Counted from the first letter of the stretch, positions 1-8,264 are shown. The stretch is 64,000 bases of DNA from Nocardia transvalensis NBRC 15921 (GCF_000308875.1 NZ_BAGL01000002.1:124001-188000); one strand, 5' to 3'. Translations and numbers: made by a program. Notes: generated by a model not told the origin, from the sequence alone.

Positions 1-114
1 AACCCCAGGACGGTTCGTGAAATCACACGCTGGACGTCCGGAGATAACGATTCGAGATCGACCCGGACACCCGTGTTATCGAACCGAGAGCCCTCGGCGT
101 TACCCGTCTCGACA

Positions 115-396
115 TCAACGGTTGTCCGAATTGTCATGGCCGTCACCGTCATGACCGTCCAGCGCGCGTTCGAGTTCCGCGATCCGCCGCTGGGCGTCGG
201 CCAGGTCGATCTCCAGCCGCCCCAGCGCCATCACCAGCGGGCCCACCGCGAGATCGGCGACCAGTTGCGGATCGTCGTACCCGCGCTCGATGGCCACCAG
301 GATGTTGTCGCGGATCTTCGCCGCCACCGGAGCGCCGTCCGGCACATCCCACGATTCGACCACCTCGGCGACGGTGGGAATGGACTCCTCCGACAT
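115..396 (-). CDS. Small acidic hypothetical protein with C-terminal coiled coil
   Basis: A 93-residue acidic protein that I cannot assign to a family. The first 60 residues look globular and helical. The last 30 or so (LEIDLADAQRRIAELERAL) have leucine/isoleucine heptad spacing expected of a short coiled coil, followed by a D/G/H-rich polar tail. The ATG at 396 follows a GGGAGGG ribosome-binding site. It is divergent from the AAA ATPase gene, with about 145 bp between the starts. Function unknown; a small dimerising or scaffold protein is possible but is only inference. Confidence 0.7.
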   Translation of the reverse strand: MSEESIPTVAEVVESWDVPDGAPVAAKIRDNILVAIERGYDDPQLVADLAVGPLVMALGRLEIDLADAQRRIAELERALDGHDGDGHDNSDNR

Positions 397-486
397 GACC
401 CTCCCTGCGCTGTGACCCAGTTCGTGACACTGACAAGGGTAAGGAGTCGAAAGGTCCGAAGTGTCCCGTGTGCCGAACGATAGCTC

Positions 487-508
487 AATCTAGGGCAATC
501 CGTAGATA
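487..508. promoter_or_regulatory. Degenerate copy of the TATCTAG-N8-CTAGATA element
   Basis: Reads AATCTAG, eight bases, GTAGATA. It matches the element found near 3.3, 4.5 and 6.7 kb with one mismatch per half-site and exactly the same 8-bp spacing. It lies 33 bp upstream of the AAA ATPase start, where an operator or promoter element would sit. A binding function is inferred. Confidence 0.4.
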
Positions 509-541
509 TCCCGAGAGTTCGATCGCGAGGGGCTACGGTGT

Positions 542-1735
542 ATGGGCATGGACCCCGTGCGGAATCCGTATGCCCCCGGCGCCGGACAGCGCCCGCCCGA
601 ACTCGCCGGGCGCGCCAGGCAACTCGACGCCTTCGACGTCGTGCTGGAGCGCGTGTCGCGCGCGCGACCGGAACGCAGCGTGATGCTCACCGGCCTGCGC
701 GGCGTGGGGAAGACGGTGCTGCTCAATCAGCTTCGCTCCGCCGCGCGGTCCCGGGACTGGGGCACCGGCAAGTTGGAGGCCCGCCCGGATCAGGAACTGC
801 GCCGACCGCTGGCCTCGGCGCTGCACATGGCGGTGCGGCAGGTCGCGGTGGCACACCGCAATCCGGAGATGGTGGACGACTTCCTCGGCATACTCAAGGC
901 TTTCGCACTGCGCGCCACCGCGGAGAAGGGTATGCGCGAACGCTGGCAGCCGGGTATCGACGTCCCGGCGGTCACCGGCCGCGCGGATTCCGGCGATATC
1001 GAGATCGACCTCGTCGAGCTGCTGATGGAGGCCGGTCAGCTGGCCCAGGAGAGCGGCGTCGGCATCGCGATCTTCATCGACGAGATGCAGGACCTGGGCG
1101 CCGCCGACATCTCCGCGATCTGCGGCGCCTGTCACGAATTGAGCCAGGAGGCAGCGCCTCTGATCGTGGTCGGCGCCGGTCTGCCGCATCTGCCCGCGGT
1201 GCTGTCGGCATCCAAGAGCTACTCCGAGCGACTGTTCAGCTATCACCGCATCGATCGGCTGGACCGCGAGGCCGCCGATCTGGCGCTCATCGCGCCCGCG
1301 GAGCGCGAGCAGGTGAAATTCACCGAGGCCGCACTGGACACGCTCTACCGCAAGGCCGACGGCTATCCGTACTTCGTGCAGGCGTACGGCAAGGCCACCT
1401 GGGATGTGGCCGCGCAGAGCCCGATCGGCGCCGAGGACGTCGAATTGGCCGCGCCCGCCGCCGAGGAGGAGCTGGCGGTCGGCTTCTTCGGCTCCCGCTA
1501 CGAGCGCGCCACGCCCGCCGAGCGGGAATACATGCGCGCCATGGCCGATCTGTCCGGCGACGACGGCCCGGTGGCGACGGCGCTCGTCGCCAAGGAGCTG
1601 GGGCGCAAGCCCGCCTCGCTGTCGCCGGCGCGCGACGGCCTGATCAAGAAGGGGCTGATCTACTCGGCCGAGCGCGGCACGATCGGCTTCACCGTGCCGC
1701 ACTTCGGCCGGTACCTGCGCAGCGTAAACGACTAG
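542..1735 (+). CDS. AAA-family ATPase (Orc1/Cdc6-like STAND fold)
   Basis: A 397-residue P-loop ATPase. Walker A is GLRGVGKT at residues 51-58 and Walker B is IFIDEMQD around 178-183. A winged-helix-like C-terminus begins near 320 (EYMRAMADLSG, then SLSPARDGLIKKGLI), as in archaeal-type Orc1/Cdc6 relatives and actinobacterial ATP-binding proteins. The start has a GAGGGG site 8 bp upstream; an alternative ATG lies two codons in. It stands alone, convergent with the kinase gene 13 bp downstream. The cellular role is unknown. Nucleotide binding is well supported; DNA binding is inferred from the C-terminal fold. Confidence 0.85.
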   Translation: MGMDPVRNPYAPGAGQRPPELAGRARQLDAFDVVLERVSRARPERSVMLTGLRGVGKTVLLNQLRSAARSRDWGTGKLEARPDQELRRPLASALHMAVRQVAVAHRNPEMVDDFLGILKAFALRATAEKGMRERWQPGIDVPAVTGRADSGDIEIDLVELLMEAGQLAQESGVGIAIFIDEMQDLGAADISAICGACHELSQEAAPLIVVGAGLPHLPAVLSASKSYSERLFSYHRIDRLDREAADLALIAPAEREQVKFTEAALDTLYRKADGYPYFVQAYGKATWDVAAQSPIGAEDVELAAPAAEEELAVGFFGSRYERATPAEREYMRAMADLSGDDGPVATALVAKELGRKPASLSPARDGLIKKGLIYSAERGTIGFTVPHFGRYLRSVND

Positions 1736-1748
1736 CGCCGCCCACGGC

Positions 1749-3113
1749 TCACGGCTTCGGCACGCAGTGGCCGTCGAATTGGTCGTCGGAGTCCCGGAAC
1801 ACCGGCCACCGCATGGCTTTCGCGCGGGTTTGCGGTCCGTAGATCCCGTCCTTGTCCGCACCGGATTCGGTCTGCTCGTGCATGACGGCGTTCTTGGTCG
1901 CGGCGTCGTAGGTGCGGTTCGTGGCCAGCGGAATCTGGTGGCAAAGTGCGAGCGCCTGTTGCAGCGCGGCCACCGAATCGCCGTGGTCGCCGTTCATGAG
2001 CACGCAGTCGCTCTGGTCGTGATCGGCCGCGGCGCTGGGCAGTTCGACGTGACCGCCGGGATCCACCGGAACCCTGACGCGCCAATAGCAGTGTTTGGTC
2101 GTCTTCGGTGCGGTGGCATGCGACGGGGCCGGCCCGCCGGGACCCGCGGATTCCCCCGGCAGCACGGCGACCGCGATCACGGCGGCCACCACGGCCGCGA
2201 CGGTGATGCCGCCCGCGATCGCGAGCCACCGGTACCGCCGCCGTTGATCCGCCGGACGCACCGGGGATTCGTCGCCGTCGACAGCCGCGGCTATGGCACG
2301 GGCGAATTCCGTGCAACTCTGGAAACGCGCCTCGGGTTCGTCGGCCATGGCCCGCGCGATCACGGCGTCCAGGGCGGGCGGGAGTTCGGACTGGGTCCGC
2401 GTCGGGGCGGGCGTGCCGTCGCCGGGCTCGGTGGCGGCCGCCTGCGGCACCGGCGACCGGCCGCTCGGATTGGATCCGGTGAGCAGGGCCAGCAGGGTCG
2501 CGCCCAGCGAGTAGATATCGGCCCGCCGATCCGCGGAGCGTCCGGCGAGCACCTCGGGCGCCGCGTAGGCCGGGGTGCAGTCCAGCCAGCCGGTTTCGGT
2601 GACGGTCGCGTCCTCGTCGGCCGTGCGGGCAAGTCCGAAGTCCACCACCATGATTCGATCGGTGCCGTCGTCCCCGGTGGCGACCAGCAGATTCGACGGC
2701 TTCACGTCGCGGTGCAGCATGTTCTGGTCGTGCGCGTGCTGTAGGCCGCGGGCGGCCTCGCGGACGATGTGGGCGGCGCGCTCCGGCGCGAGCCCGCCGT
2801 GTTCGCGGCGGATCAGCTCACCGGCGTCCGTACCGGAGACGAATTGCATCGCGATCCACAGCGCGTCCCCCTCGACGCCGCGGGTGTGGACCGACACCAC
2901 ATTGGGATGGTCGAGCCGGCAGACCATGTCGGCCTCCCGCCGAAACAGGCTGCGATACCGGGGATTCGCGCCCAGGCGTTCGTCGAGCACCTTGAGCGCC
3001 ACCTGCCGCGGCAGCTCGGGATCCTGGGCCAGATACACCGCGCCCATACCGCCCGCACCGAGTACACGCACGATCGTGTATCCCGCGAACACCTGCCCTG
3101 GCCGCAACAACAT
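1749..3113 (-). CDS. Transmembrane Ser/Thr protein kinase with peptidoglycan-binding-like ectodomain
   Basis: A 454-residue Hanks-type kinase of the Pkn class. The Gly-rich loop is GAGGMG (19-24), the ATP lysine K41, the catalytic loop HRDVKPSN (134-141), DFG 158-160 and APE near 185. After a juxtamembrane linker, one membrane helix spans about 296-318. The extracellular part carries a PG_binding_1-like repeat (about 375-437, with GDSVAALQQAL and GIYGPQTRAKAM) framed by cysteines at 342, 370, 391 and 450. I chose the ATG at 3113 because the conserved N-terminus (MLLRPGQVFAGYTI) starts there; the upstream 51 codons lack homology. The ectodomain suggests sensing of cell-wall fragments; substrates are unknown. 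Confidence 0.92.
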   Translation of the reverse strand: MLLRPGQVFAGYTIVRVLGAGGMGAVYLAQDPELPRQVALKVLDERLGANPRYRSLFRREADMVCRLDHPNVVSVHTRGVEGDALWIAMQFVSGTDAGELIRREHGGLAPERAAHIVREAARGLQHAHDQNMLHRDVKPSNLLVATGDDGTDRIMVVDFGLARTADEDATVTETGWLDCTPAYAAPEVLAGRSADRRADIYSLGATLLALLTGSNPSGRSPVPQAAATEPGDGTPAPTRTQSELPPALDAVIARAMADEPEARFQSCTEFARAIAAAVDGDESPVRPADQRRRYRWLAIAGGITVAAVVAAVIAVAVLPGESAGPGGPAPSHATAPKTTKHCYWRVRVPVDPGGHVELPSAAADHDQSDCVLMNGDHGDSVAALQQALALCHQIPLATNRTYDAATKNAVMHEQTESGADKDGIYGPQTRAKAMRWPVFRDSDDQFDGHCVPKP

Positions 3114-3264
3114 CCCATCCCTCCGCGGGAAATCGAGCCTCCTCCGAGCCGAGCCCCACAGCCCAGCACTCCACACCGGCACCGTCGCTGTCAAGCCACG
3201 TCGTGGCGGTCGAAGGTTGCGGAGATGTCGCCTGGCCACCGTGCGCGCCCGCGGAGGACTTGCC

Positions 3265-3278
3265 ATGTAGATCTACAT
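3265..3278. promoter_or_regulatory. Perfect 14-bp palindrome upstream of epoxide hydrolase
   Basis: ATGTAGATCTACAT is perfectly self-complementary. A second half-site, ATGTAGAT, occurs at 3303-3310, on the other side of the TATCTA element. The whole 3265-3359 stretch is AT-rich compared with its surroundings and dense in ATCTA/TAGAT half-sites, typical of an operator region. The binding protein is unknown. Confidence 0.5.
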
Positions 3279-3279
3279 C

Positions 3280-3301
3280 TATCTAAGGAAAGTTCTAGAT
3301 A
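3280..3301. promoter_or_regulatory. TATCTAA-N8-CTAGATA element (copy 2)
   Basis: The half-sites TATCTAA and CTAGATA are separated by eight bases, the same geometry as the copies at 4544-4565 and 6692-6713. It lies 57 bp upstream of the first possible start of the epoxide hydrolase, a suitable place for an operator. Binding is inferred from recurrence and symmetry. Confidence 0.5.
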
Positions 3302-3334
3302 TATGTAGATTGATCCGATTTCACACCCGGAACA

Positions 3335-3359
3335 ATCTAGGACCGGAACAGTCCTAGAT
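3335..3359. promoter_or_regulatory. Inverted repeat overlapping the first possible start codon
   Basis: ATCTAGGAC, seven bases, GTCCTAGAT: perfect 9-bp arms. The right arm runs into the ATG at 3358. If this is an operator, a bound repressor would block transcription or initiation directly. It could also mean that the true start is the in-frame ATG at 3379. Confidence 0.5.
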
Positions 3360-4515
3360 GACTCCTACCGTTCTCACCATGACCACCACGGAGATTCGCC
3401 CCTTCCACATCGACATCCCGCAGGCCGAGATCGACGACCTGCACCGGCGCCTAGCCGAGACCCGCTGGGCGTCACAGCTTCCCGGAGACGGACGCAGCCG
3501 CGGCGTTCCGGTCGCCGAGGTGCGGGAGCTGGCCGAGTACTGGCGCACCGCGTTCGACTGGCGGGCGCGGGAGGCCCGGCTCAACGAGTTTCCGCAGTAC
3601 CTCACCGAAATCGACGGACTGGACGTGCATTTCGTGCACGTCCGGTCCGCCGAGCCCGGGGCGGCGCCGCTGGTGCTCAACCACGGCTGGCCCAATTCGT
3701 TCGTCGAGTTCACGGAGCTGATCGGCCGGCTGACCGATCCGCGCGCGTACGGCGGCGATCCGGCCCGGGCCTTCCACGTCGTGGTGCCGTCGGTGCCCGG
3801 CTACGCGTTCTCCGCGCCGCCGCGGGAGACCGGCTGGAGCGTCGAGCGCGTCGCGCGGATGTGGGTCGAGCTGATGACGCGTCTCGGGTACGAGCGCTTC
3901 GGCGTCCAGGGCGGCGACCTCGGCAGCTACGTGGCGACCGCGATGGCCGAGGCGGCGCCCGACCGGGTGACGGGCCTGTACATCACCGGCGGGCTCGGGT
4001 TCCCGACGCAGGACGACCTGCCGGAGCTGACCGAGGAGGAGCGCGCGAACTTCACGGCGCTGATGTCGGCGGACTGGGCGAACGGCGTCGACCACCACGC
4101 CCTGTTGCGCTCGGCGCCACAGACTTTCGCCTACGGCTGGACCGATTCGCCGGTCGCGGCGCTGAGCTGGATGCTGCAGAAGTTCCACGATTTCAGCGCG
4201 GCCGGTGCGCTCGCCGAGGCGATCGATCGCGACGCGCTGCTGACGAATATCAGCCTCTACTGGTTCACCGAGACGTTCGCGACATCGGCCTGGTCGTACT
4301 ACGACAGCACCGGATTCGGCTGGCCGACCGGGTCACCGACCGTCCCGACCGGTGTGTACAGCGGCGACGCTCCGAGCATCCGCCGACTGGCCGAGCGGAC
4401 CGCGAAGATCGTGCACTGGCCGACGGGAAATCCGGCGGGACACCACTTCATCGCCATGGACCAGCCCGACGCCTATGCCGCCGACCTGCGCGCATTCTTC
4501 GCCGCGGTGGAGTGA
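3358..4515 (+). CDS. Epoxide hydrolase family protein (EHN domain, alpha/beta hydrolase)
   Basis: A 385-residue microsomal-type epoxide hydrolase. The EHN domain is at about 13-120 (EIRPFHIDIPQ), the oxyanion HGWP at 109-112, the nucleophile D187 in GVQGGDLGS, and a C-terminal GHHF histidine near 362. The family opens epoxides to diols through an alkyl-enzyme ester; the substrate cannot be read from sequence. Neither the ATG at 3358 nor the in-frame ATG at 3379 has a clear ribosome-binding site, and an inverted repeat runs into the first, so 3379 is a real alternative. It is followed by acyl-CoA dehydrogenase and alpha/beta-hydrolase genes separated by related palindromes, suggesting a shared catabolic or detoxification role. 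Confidence 0.9.
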   Translation: MTPTVLTMTTTEIRPFHIDIPQAEIDDLHRRLAETRWASQLPGDGRSRGVPVAEVRELAEYWRTAFDWRAREARLNEFPQYLTEIDGLDVHFVHVRSAEPGAAPLVLNHGWPNSFVEFTELIGRLTDPRAYGGDPARAFHVVVPSVPGYAFSAPPRETGWSVERVARMWVELMTRLGYERFGVQGGDLGSYVATAMAEAAPDRVTGLYITGGLGFPTQDDLPELTEEERANFTALMSADWANGVDHHALLRSAPQTFAYGWTDSPVAALSWMLQKFHDFSAAGALAEAIDRDALLTNISLYWFTETFATSAWSYYDSTGFGWPTGSPTVPTGVYSGDAPSIRRLAERTAKIVHWPTGNPAGHHFIAMDQPDAYAADLRAFFAAVE

Positions 4516-4533
4516 GAACCCTTCGCACACACC

Positions 4534-4575
4534 ATTCTTCGACTATCTAGACATTCATCTAGATAGTCGAAGAAT
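4534..4575. terminator. Long perfect inverted repeat containing TATCTAG-N8-CTAGATA (copy 3)
   Basis: Two perfect 18-bp arms (4534-4551 and 4558-4575) enclose a 6-base loop, CATTCA. The inner part is TATCTAG-N8-CTAGATA at 4544-4565; the outer part is TTCTTCG/CGAAGAA. It lies 19 bp after the epoxide hydrolase stop, so it can form a terminator hairpin, but the stem is AT-rich and has no T-tract. Because its sequence recurs at 6.7 kb, an operator role is equally plausible. Confidence 0.6.
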
Positions 4576-4707
4576 CGGCGGACCACCGCCCGGGCCGACC
4601 GAGATCATTCGAGATCGTTAGGTTTCCGCCGCGATACGCCACTACCGGTGAGTAACAAACACTCCTACACTCAGATGTGATTCTGATCACGTCCGATGGA
4701 GGACATC

Positions 4708-6663
4708 ATGGCGAGTACTACGAAAGTCGACGCCACCGAGGAACAAGCACGGGCACTCGTCGAGGAATCCCGCGAAACCACCTGGGCCAAGCCGTCGTTC
4801 GCGAAGGAGATGTTCCTCGGCCGATTCCGGCTCGATCTGATCCATCCCTGTCCCCGGCCGTCCGCCGAGGACACCGCGAAGACCGAGGCGTACCTGAAGC
4901 GCCTGCGCGCCTACGTGGAGACCATCGACGGCAGCGTGATCGAGGCGACGTCGAAGATTCCGGCCGAGTACGTCCAGGGCCTGGCCGAACTCGGCTGCTT
5001 CGGGCTGAAGATTCCCGAAGAGTACGGCGGACAGGGACTTTCGCAGGTCGGCTACAACAAGGCGCTGATGGTGGTCGGCTCCGCCCACCCCAGCCTGGGT
5101 GTCCTGCTCTCGGCCCACCAGTCGATCGGCGTGCCCGAACCGCTCAAGCTGGCCGGCACTCCCGAGCAGAAGCGAGAATTCCTGCCGCGCTGCGCGAAGG
5201 GCGCCGTCAGCGCCTTCCTGCTCACCGAGCCCGATGTCGGCTCGGACCCGGCCCGGATGGCCTCCACCGCGACGCCGACCGCCGACGGCGAGGCGTACGA
5301 ACTCAACGGCGTGAAGCTCTGGACCACCAACGGCGTGGTGGCCGAACTGCTGGTCGTGATGGCGCGGGTGCCGCGCAGTGAAGGGCATCGCGGCGGCATC
5401 TCGGCGTTCGTGGTCGAGGCCGACTCCCCGGGGATCACCGTGGAGCGGCGCAACGCGTTCATGGGTCTGCGCGGCATCGAGAACGGCGTCACCCGCATGC
5501 ACAACGTGCGGGTGCCCAAGAGCAGCCTGGTCGGCCGCGAGGGCGACGGCCTGAAGATCGCGCTCACCACCCTCAACGCCGGGCGGCTGGCGATCCCCGC
5601 ACTCTGCACGGCCGCGGCCAAATGGTGTCTGAAGATCGGCCGGGAGTGGAGCGGGGCCCGCGTGCAGTGGGGCCGTCCGGTCGGCGAGCACGCCGCCGTC
5701 GGATCGAAGCTGTCCTTCATCGCCGCAACGACTTTCGCGCTGGAGGCCGCGCTGGACCTCTCGGGCACCATGTGCGACGAGGCGCGCAACGATATCCGCA
5801 TCGAGGCCGCGCTGGCCAAGCTGTGGGCCTCGGAGATGAGCTGCGAGATCGCCGACGAACTGCTGCAGATCCGCGGCGGGCGCGGCTACGAGACCGCGGC
5901 CTCGCTGGCCGCCCGCGGCGAGCGCGCCGTCGGCGCCGAACAACTGGTGCGCGACCTGCGCATCAACCGAATCTTCGAGGGATCCAGCGAGATCATGCGC
6001 CTGCTGGTCGCTCGCGAGATGGCCGACGCCCACATGTCCGCCGCCGGTGCGCTGGTCGACCGCAACGCCGAATTCAAGGACAAGGCCAAGGCGGCGGTCG
6101 GCGCGAGCGGCTTCTACGCCAAGTGGTTCCCGCAGCTGGCGGTGGGCGCGGGCACGGTGCCGGCGACCTACGCGGAATTCGGGCCGCTCGCGAAGCATGT
6201 GCGGTTCGTCGAGCGGATGTCGCGCAAGCAGGCGCGGGCGCTGATGTACGCGATGGGCCGCTGGCAGGCGAAACTCGAGTACCGGCAGGGCTTCCTGGGC
6301 CGCATCGTGGATATCGGCGCGGAGCTGTTCGCGATGTCCGCGGCGTGCGTCCGGGCGCAGGCGCTGCGCGTCGAGGGCGGTCCGGAGGCGGAGGCGGCCG
6401 AACAGCTGGCCGATGCCTTCTGCGCGCAGTCCCGGCTGCGGGTGCGGCGGCTGTTCGAGGCCCTGTGGGACAACACCGACGACGCCGACACCGCCGTCGC
6501 CAAGGGCGTGCTCGACGGCCGCTACCAGTGGCTCGAGACCGGCGTCCTGGATCCGAGCGAGGGGACCGGCCCGTGGATCGCCGAGTGGCAGCTCGGCCCG
6601 TCCACCGAGGAGAACCTGCTGGCGCCGTTCCTGCCGTCCACGCGGACGGAGGCGGCCACCTAG
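4708..6663 (+). CDS. Acyl-CoA dehydrogenase (FadE-type, long form)
   Basis: A 651-residue flavoprotein, longer than the usual 380-400 because of a C-terminal extension as in ACAD9/VLCAD-like and mycobacterial FadE proteins. FAD and substrate motifs are visible: the FLLTEPDVGSDPARM region, LWTTNG and the C-terminal GGRGYE. It catalyses alpha,beta-dehydrogenation of acyl-CoA, passing electrons to ETF. The start at 4708 is chosen because GGAGG sits 5 bp before it; an upstream ATG at 4696 has no such site. It is flanked by two related long palindromes, so it appears to be a single transcription unit. Chain-length specificity is unknown. Confidence 0.93.
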   Translation: MASTTKVDATEEQARALVEESRETTWAKPSFAKEMFLGRFRLDLIHPCPRPSAEDTAKTEAYLKRLRAYVETIDGSVIEATSKIPAEYVQGLAELGCFGLKIPEEYGGQGLSQVGYNKALMVVGSAHPSLGVLLSAHQSIGVPEPLKLAGTPEQKREFLPRCAKGAVSAFLLTEPDVGSDPARMASTATPTADGEAYELNGVKLWTTNGVVAELLVVMARVPRSEGHRGGISAFVVEADSPGITVERRNAFMGLRGIENGVTRMHNVRVPKSSLVGREGDGLKIALTTLNAGRLAIPALCTAAAKWCLKIGREWSGARVQWGRPVGEHAAVGSKLSFIAATTFALEAALDLSGTMCDEARNDIRIEAALAKLWASEMSCEIADELLQIRGGRGYETAASLAARGERAVGAEQLVRDLRINRIFEGSSEIMRLLVAREMADAHMSAAGALVDRNAEFKDKAKAAVGASGFYAKWFPQLAVGAGTVPATYAEFGPLAKHVRFVERMSRKQARALMYAMGRWQAKLEYRQGFLGRIVDIGAELFAMSAACVRAQALRVEGGPEAEAAEQLADAFCAQSRLRVRRLFEALWDNTDDADTAVAKGVLDGRYQWLETGVLDPSEGTGPWIAEWQLGPSTEENLLAPFLPSTRTEAAT

Positions 6664-6683
6664 AACTCGGGATGTCACCCAAT

Positions 6684-6721
6684 TCTTCGGTTATCTAGCC
6701 ATGAGACTAGATAACCGAAGA
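6684..6721. terminator. Inverted repeat related to 4534-4575 (copy 4 of the TATCTAG element)
   Basis: Perfect 15-bp arms (6684-6698 and 6707-6721) enclose an 8-base loop. It contains TATCTAG-N8-CTAGATA at 6692-6713 and an outer TCTTCG/CGAAGA. Compared with the copy at 4.5 kb, the two bases between these parts changed from AC to GT on the left and from GT to AC on the right, so pairing is kept. It starts 20 bp after the acyl-CoA dehydrogenase stop. It may be a terminator, an operator or both. Confidence 0.6.
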
Positions 6722-6865
6722 TTCTTCTGTCGACGCGCGCCGAACCGGACGGTTGTTTACCGCCAGCCGCAGTTCGGCCACACCTGGGTAACGCGAGGTT
6801 CGGGCGGTTAACGGTCCGGGAATCTCTCCCGACAACCGGGCAAGAACGGACTCCCGGGAGACGAC

Positions 6866-7822
6866 ATGTCCACGATCGCATGCCGCGCCGCCGACCACGA
6901 CGGCCATCGAGTCACCGTCTGCGCCGACGACGGCACGCCGCTCGCCGCGCGCGTCTTCGGATCTCCGTCGGCGCCCCTGACCGTGGTGTTCGTCCACGGC
7001 CACTGCCTGCGCACCGAATCGTGGGCGTTCCTGCGGGAGCAACTGCGCCGGCAGTGGGGCGAGGGCACCCGCATGGTGTTCTACGACCACCGCGGCCACG
7101 GCGAATCGGGTGCGGCCGACCCGTCCACCTACACCATCGATCAGCTCGGCCACGATCTCGACGCGGTCCTGCGCACGGCCGCGCCCGCGGGACCCGTTGT
7201 GCTGATCGGTCATTCGATGGGCGCGATGGTGGTCCTCGCCTACGCGCGGCTGTTCCCGGCGGCGATCGGGACGCGCGTCATCGGCATCGGCCTGCTCGCC
7301 GGGGCGGCGGGCAGCCTCAATTCCGTCGGCCTGGCCCGCTTCCTGCACCGGCGCGCGGTGAGCTCGCTGCAGGCCGCGGTGCGCCGTGCGCCGCGGGCGA
7401 TGCAGGCGTCGAAACGGTTGAGCCGCCGGATCTTCGAACCGATGGTCCGCGACGCGAGCTTCGGCACCCTGCGGGTGAGCCCGCGCATGGTCGCGGTCGC
7501 GACCGCCATGCTCAACGACACGCCGCTGCTGACCATGGCCTGCTTCCTGGACTCGCTGATCCGCTTCGACGAGACCGCGACGCTGCGCCTGCTGGCCGAC
7601 CTGCCGACGCTGGTGCTGGCCGGTTCCGCCGACATCATGATCCCGTTCGCCCACTCGGTGGTGCTGGCCTCCCAGCTCGGCGGCGCCGAACTGGTCCGGC
7701 TCGACGGGGCGGGCCACAGCGTGATCCTCGAGCGCGCGGACGAGGTGGCGGCCGCCGTCGCGGCGCTGGTGGAGCGGGCGCTCGGCGCCACGTCCGGGAC
7801 GGAGTTCGCGGTGGCCGGCTGA
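6866..7822 (+). CDS. Alpha/beta-fold hydrolase
   Basis: A 318-residue alpha/beta hydrolase. It has an HGHC oxyanion region (FVHGHCLRTESW), the nucleophile elbow GHSMGA near residues 115-120, an acid in GSADIMIP and a catalytic histidine in GAGHSVILE. A GGGAG site precedes the ATG. The family covers esterases, lipases and haloperoxidase-like enzymes, and the substrate is unknown. It is the third gene in a row after the epoxide hydrolase and acyl-CoA dehydrogenase genes, and follows the third long palindrome by about 145 bp. Confidence 0.9.
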   Translation: MSTIACRAADHDGHRVTVCADDGTPLAARVFGSPSAPLTVVFVHGHCLRTESWAFLREQLRRQWGEGTRMVFYDHRGHGESGAADPSTYTIDQLGHDLDAVLRTAAPAGPVVLIGHSMGAMVVLAYARLFPAAIGTRVIGIGLLAGAAGSLNSVGLARFLHRRAVSSLQAAVRRAPRAMQASKRLSRRIFEPMVRDASFGTLRVSPRMVAVATAMLNDTPLLTMACFLDSLIRFDETATLRLLADLPTLVLAGSADIMIPFAHSVVLASQLGGAELVRLDGAGHSVILERADEVAAAVAALVERALGATSGTEFAVAG

Positions 7823-7939
7823 GGCCCCTCCATGAGGTAAACGGACGTTTTTCGGATCTTGACGAGCTATCCCGACGAAGATCACGTAATGTGTTGTAGA
7901 TCACGATGTGTGGTCTGTCACAGGCTCGAGGAGGTTTCG

Positions 7940-8230
7940 ATGACACGCAGCGAGATTGCTGAGCTGCACTTCGCGGTCGGTCAACTCCGGCAGTGCATCG
8001 GTGCACTGCGGTCGCACTACGGAGACGCCAACTCCGTGAAGCGCCTGGAGAACGATCTCGAGCGGCTCGGCATCGATGCCGAGGAGTTCGAGAAGTCGCC
8101 CCCGCCCGAGGTGTCCGACCGCCGCGCGCAGGAGGTCATCTACGTCCCGGACAGCAAGTCCGACGAGGCCGCCTGGATGGGCGCCCAGGACGAAGGCTTG
8201 GGCTTCCACTCCCGCCCGCGCACCAAGTAG
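7940..8230 (+). CDS. Small conserved-looking hypothetical protein
   Basis: A 96-residue acidic, mostly helical protein (FAVGQLRQCIGALRSHYG, then VKRLENDLERLGIDAEEF) with a polar C-terminus. I do not recognise the family. The ATG at 7940 has GAGGAGG just upstream, which decides the start. Upstream there is a direct repeat AGATCACG at 7879-7886 and 7898-7905 with a 19-bp period, possibly a regulator site. The helical segment suggests a small dimeric protein; no function is proposed. Confidence 0.75.
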   Translation: MTRSEIAELHFAVGQLRQCIGALRSHYGDANSVKRLENDLERLGIDAEEFEKSPPPEVSDRRAQEVIYVPDSKSDEAAWMGAQDEGLGFHSRPRTK

Positions 8231-8264
8231 ATAACGAGCCATTCGCCGCGAGCCGGGTCCCCCA

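Noticed and set aside
4534..6721. Insertion sequence or MITE ends flanking the acyl-CoA dehydrogenase gene
   Set aside because: The two long palindromes could look like composite-element ends, but there is no transposase, no target-site duplication visible, and similar shorter sites occur elsewhere in the region.
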